From NCBI RefSeq assembly GCF_900100205.1, contig NZ_FNEQ01000005.1, positions 248,001 through 312,000 of the forward strand: 64,000 bases of DNA, given 5' to 3'. Source of the DNA: Duganella sp. OV510 (lineage in GTDB: Bacteria > Pseudomonadota > Gammaproteobacteria > Burkholderiales > Burkholderiaceae_D). The notes below the pieces were generated by a model, which worked only from the letters and a program-made list of their open reading frames with translations, was not told the DNA's origin and made no database searches. This document shows, piece after piece, positions 62,610 through 64,000 of the stretch (its first letter is position 1; every line of letters begins with the position of its first letter). Both the position numbers and the translations under genes were made by a program.

Positions 62610-63995
62610 TCAGCCCAGCATATCGAACAGCGTGCCGGTGCCCTTGCCTCCCAGGCCGTTGAGGGCGCTGCCGGCGCCGGTCTGGGCCTGGGCGGTGTAT
62701 AGCGCCGCCAGCGCGGTGGCCTGGGTTGCCATGGCCTTGGACATGCTGGCTTTCTTGTTGCTCAGGTTGGCGATTTCATTGGTGGTCAGCGACGTCTGCT
62801 TGGTCAGCACGCTGTTGGTCGAGGTCAGCGCGCCGGCCTTGGACGACAGCAGGTCGGCCAGGCCGCGCTTGTCTTCGGTGGTGAACAGCTTGGCCACCGC
62901 CGACGAGTCGGCTTTCAGCGCGGCTTGCAGCTTGGTGTCGTCCAGCTTCAGGTTGCCGTCCTTGTCCTGGCTCAGGCCGATGCCCGCCAGCTTGGTCACA
63001 GAGACGGTGCCGCCGCCGGTTTTCAGCAGCATGCTCATCTGGCTGATGGCCTGGTTGAGCGCGGTGTCCGACTTCAGCTCGCCTTTTTGCAGCTTTTGCA
63101 TTTTGGCGTTCAGGTCGTTGTAAGCGGCGACGAAGGCTTTCAGGTTATCGCCGATCTGGCTGGCCGACTGCGTGATGGTGATGTCGCTCTTACCCTTGCC
63201 CACCAGGTTCAGCGTGGCCCCACCGATGGCGCTGTCCTTGATGCTGTTGCTGCTGCTCTTGATTTCCTTGCCGTCCACGGTAAGGATGGCATCCTGCGCG
63301 GCAGTGCTTTGCTTGAGCTTTTGCGTGCCGGCCGGATCATAGCCCAGCAGGTTTTTCAGCGTGGCGTCGCCGCTGACGCTGATGCGCATGCTGTTGTCAG
63401 CACCCGGCTTGCCGGCGAGCGACAGCGAATACTTGCCATCGTCCCCCTTGACCACGGTGACATCCACACCGGCCGCCTTGAACGCGGCGGCGATGCCTTC
63501 GGGCGTGTTGTTGCTGCTGTCGATGGTGACGCTCTTGGCGGCGGCGGTGGTGCTGGCGGCAAATGCTTTCTCGCCGCCGGCGGTGCCGAATTCGATCTTG
63601 ACGGTGGTGGTAGCGCCGCTGCCCACCTTGCCGTCGGTGCCGGTGGCAAATTCTTCGCTGGTCAGGAACTGGCCCTGGGCCAGTTGCTTGACATCGATGG
63701 CGTAAGTGCCGGCCTTGGCCGAGCCGGTCGAGCTGGCGGTCAGCACGGTCTTGGCCGAGCTGGCGGCGCTGGTGCTGAGGCCGTCACCCGTGAGGCTGGC
63801 GGCGATCTGCTGGAAGCTGGCCAGTGCGCTCTGCAATTGGCCCAGCGCGGACAGCTTGGTCTGGTCCTTGGTGATGGACGCGTTGATCTTGGCCGCCGCA
63901 TTGGCTTGCGGGGTCATGGTTTGCAGGACGCGATTGTAGACGTCCGTCGAAACGCCCTGGCTGGTCGAGCCGGTCGTGGAGCTGATAGTAGCCAT
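62610..63995 (-). CDS. fliD: Flagellar filament-capping protein FliD (HAP2), atypical N-terminus
   Basis: The 461-residue protein has the FliD layout. The N-terminal segment (about residues 1-100) carries VYNRVLQTMTPQ and QTKLSALGQLQSALASFQQIAASL. A long beta-rich middle domain contains the DAILTVDGKEIKSSSNSIKD block. The C-terminal coiled coil is serine- and threonine-rich (about 390-450; SLTTNEIANLSNKKASMSKAM). FliD caps the growing flagellar filament and aids flagellin folding. The usual N-terminal GSGLDV signature is replaced by SQGVSTDV. The gene is complete; its start lies five bases from the window edge. Neighbouring fli genes, if any, lie outside. Confidence 0.85.
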   Translation of the reverse strand: MATISSTTGSTSQGVSTDVYNRVLQTMTPQANAAAKINASITKDQTKLSALGQLQSALASFQQIAASLTGDGLSTSAASSAKTVLTASSTGSAKAGTYAIDVKQLAQGQFLTSEEFATGTDGKVGSGATTTVKIEFGTAGGEKAFAASTTAAAKSVTIDSSNNTPEGIAAAFKAAGVDVTVVKGDDGKYSLSLAGKPGADNSMRISVSGDATLKNLLGYDPAGTQKLKQSTAAQDAILTVDGKEIKSSSNSIKDSAIGGATLNLVGKGKSDITITQSASQIGDNLKAFVAAYNDLNAKMQKLQKGELKSDTALNQAISQMSMLLKTGGGTVSVTKLAGIGLSQDKDGNLKLDDTKLQAALKADSSAVAKLFTTEDKRGLADLLSSKAGALTSTNSVLTKQTSLTTNEIANLSNKKASMSKAMATQATALAALYTAQAQTGAGSALNGLGGKGTGTLFDMLG

Positions 63996-64000
63996 AATTA

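Overview
The window is a gene-dense, GC-rich chromosomal segment with no coding-free stretch over 300 bases. Its gene order (rlmE/yhbY back to back, ftsH-folP-glmM, greA-carB-carA, phoRBU-pstBACS next to ppk1) and its protein types (TonB receptors, phasin, DUF3597, DUF4149) point to a betaproteobacterium of the Oxalobacteraceae (Duganella/Massilia/Janthinobacterium-like). That assignment is inference from content; no 16S gene is present.

Layout. 1-9.5 kb is a mixed region: the end of an M23 endopeptidase coupled to a TonB receptor, a coiled-coil membrane protein, a patatin-like protein whose catalytic residues look replaced, a cNMP-binding/thioredoxin-reductase-like fusion, a small lipoprotein, periplasmic L-asparaginase, a flavin reductase, a GNAT enzyme and an exported DJ-1/PfpI protein. 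9.6-12.7 kb holds a LysR regulator and a CocE-type hydrolase whose gene is bracketed by two copies of a roughly 105-bp repeat containing a DnaA-box-like core. 12.9-15.8 kb has a chemotaxis receptor of mixed base composition, a parDE toxin-antitoxin pair and a small hypothetical gene. 15.8-27.4 kb is housekeeping: tRNA-Arg(TCT), tRNA-Pro(TGG), glmM, folP, ftsH, rlmE, yhbY, a DUF4149 gene, greA, carB and carA.

27.3-43.2 kb contains a GlcG/HbpS-like protein, a canonical patatin lipoprotein, and a catabolic locus that reads as N-acetylgalactosamine (GalNAc) utilisation. A leftward operon encodes a TonB receptor, an EamA transporter, AgaZ/KbaZ, AgaS, a BadF-type sugar kinase, an exported amidohydrolase and a Tat-exported GH36-like glycosidase. 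A divergent set encodes an AgaR-like DeoR regulator, a NagA/AgaA deacetylase and an MFS sugar porter. The shared intergenic region carries repeated TTTCGTTTCAA motifs resembling AgaR operators. Together these would release GalNAc from a glycan, import it, phosphorylate, deacetylate, deaminate/isomerise and cleave it. No AgaY-type aldolase subunit and no tagatose-6-phosphate kinase are in the window.

43.2-51.6 kb is mixed: an alpha/beta hydrolase, an exported M24 peptidase, a phasin, a GST, MipA/OmpV, a CPBP protease, an AI-2E-type permease with a long C-terminal extension, an LprI-like protein, an unknown 97-aa protein and a DUF3597 protein. 51.6-61.4 kb is the phosphate regulon: phoR, phoB, phoU, pstB, pstA, pstC and pstS leftward, with ppk1 and sixA rightward. 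Pho-box-like repeats face both ways between pstS and ppk1. A 39-aa membrane ORF follows sixA. The window ends with a polyamine-type binding protein and an atypical FliD.
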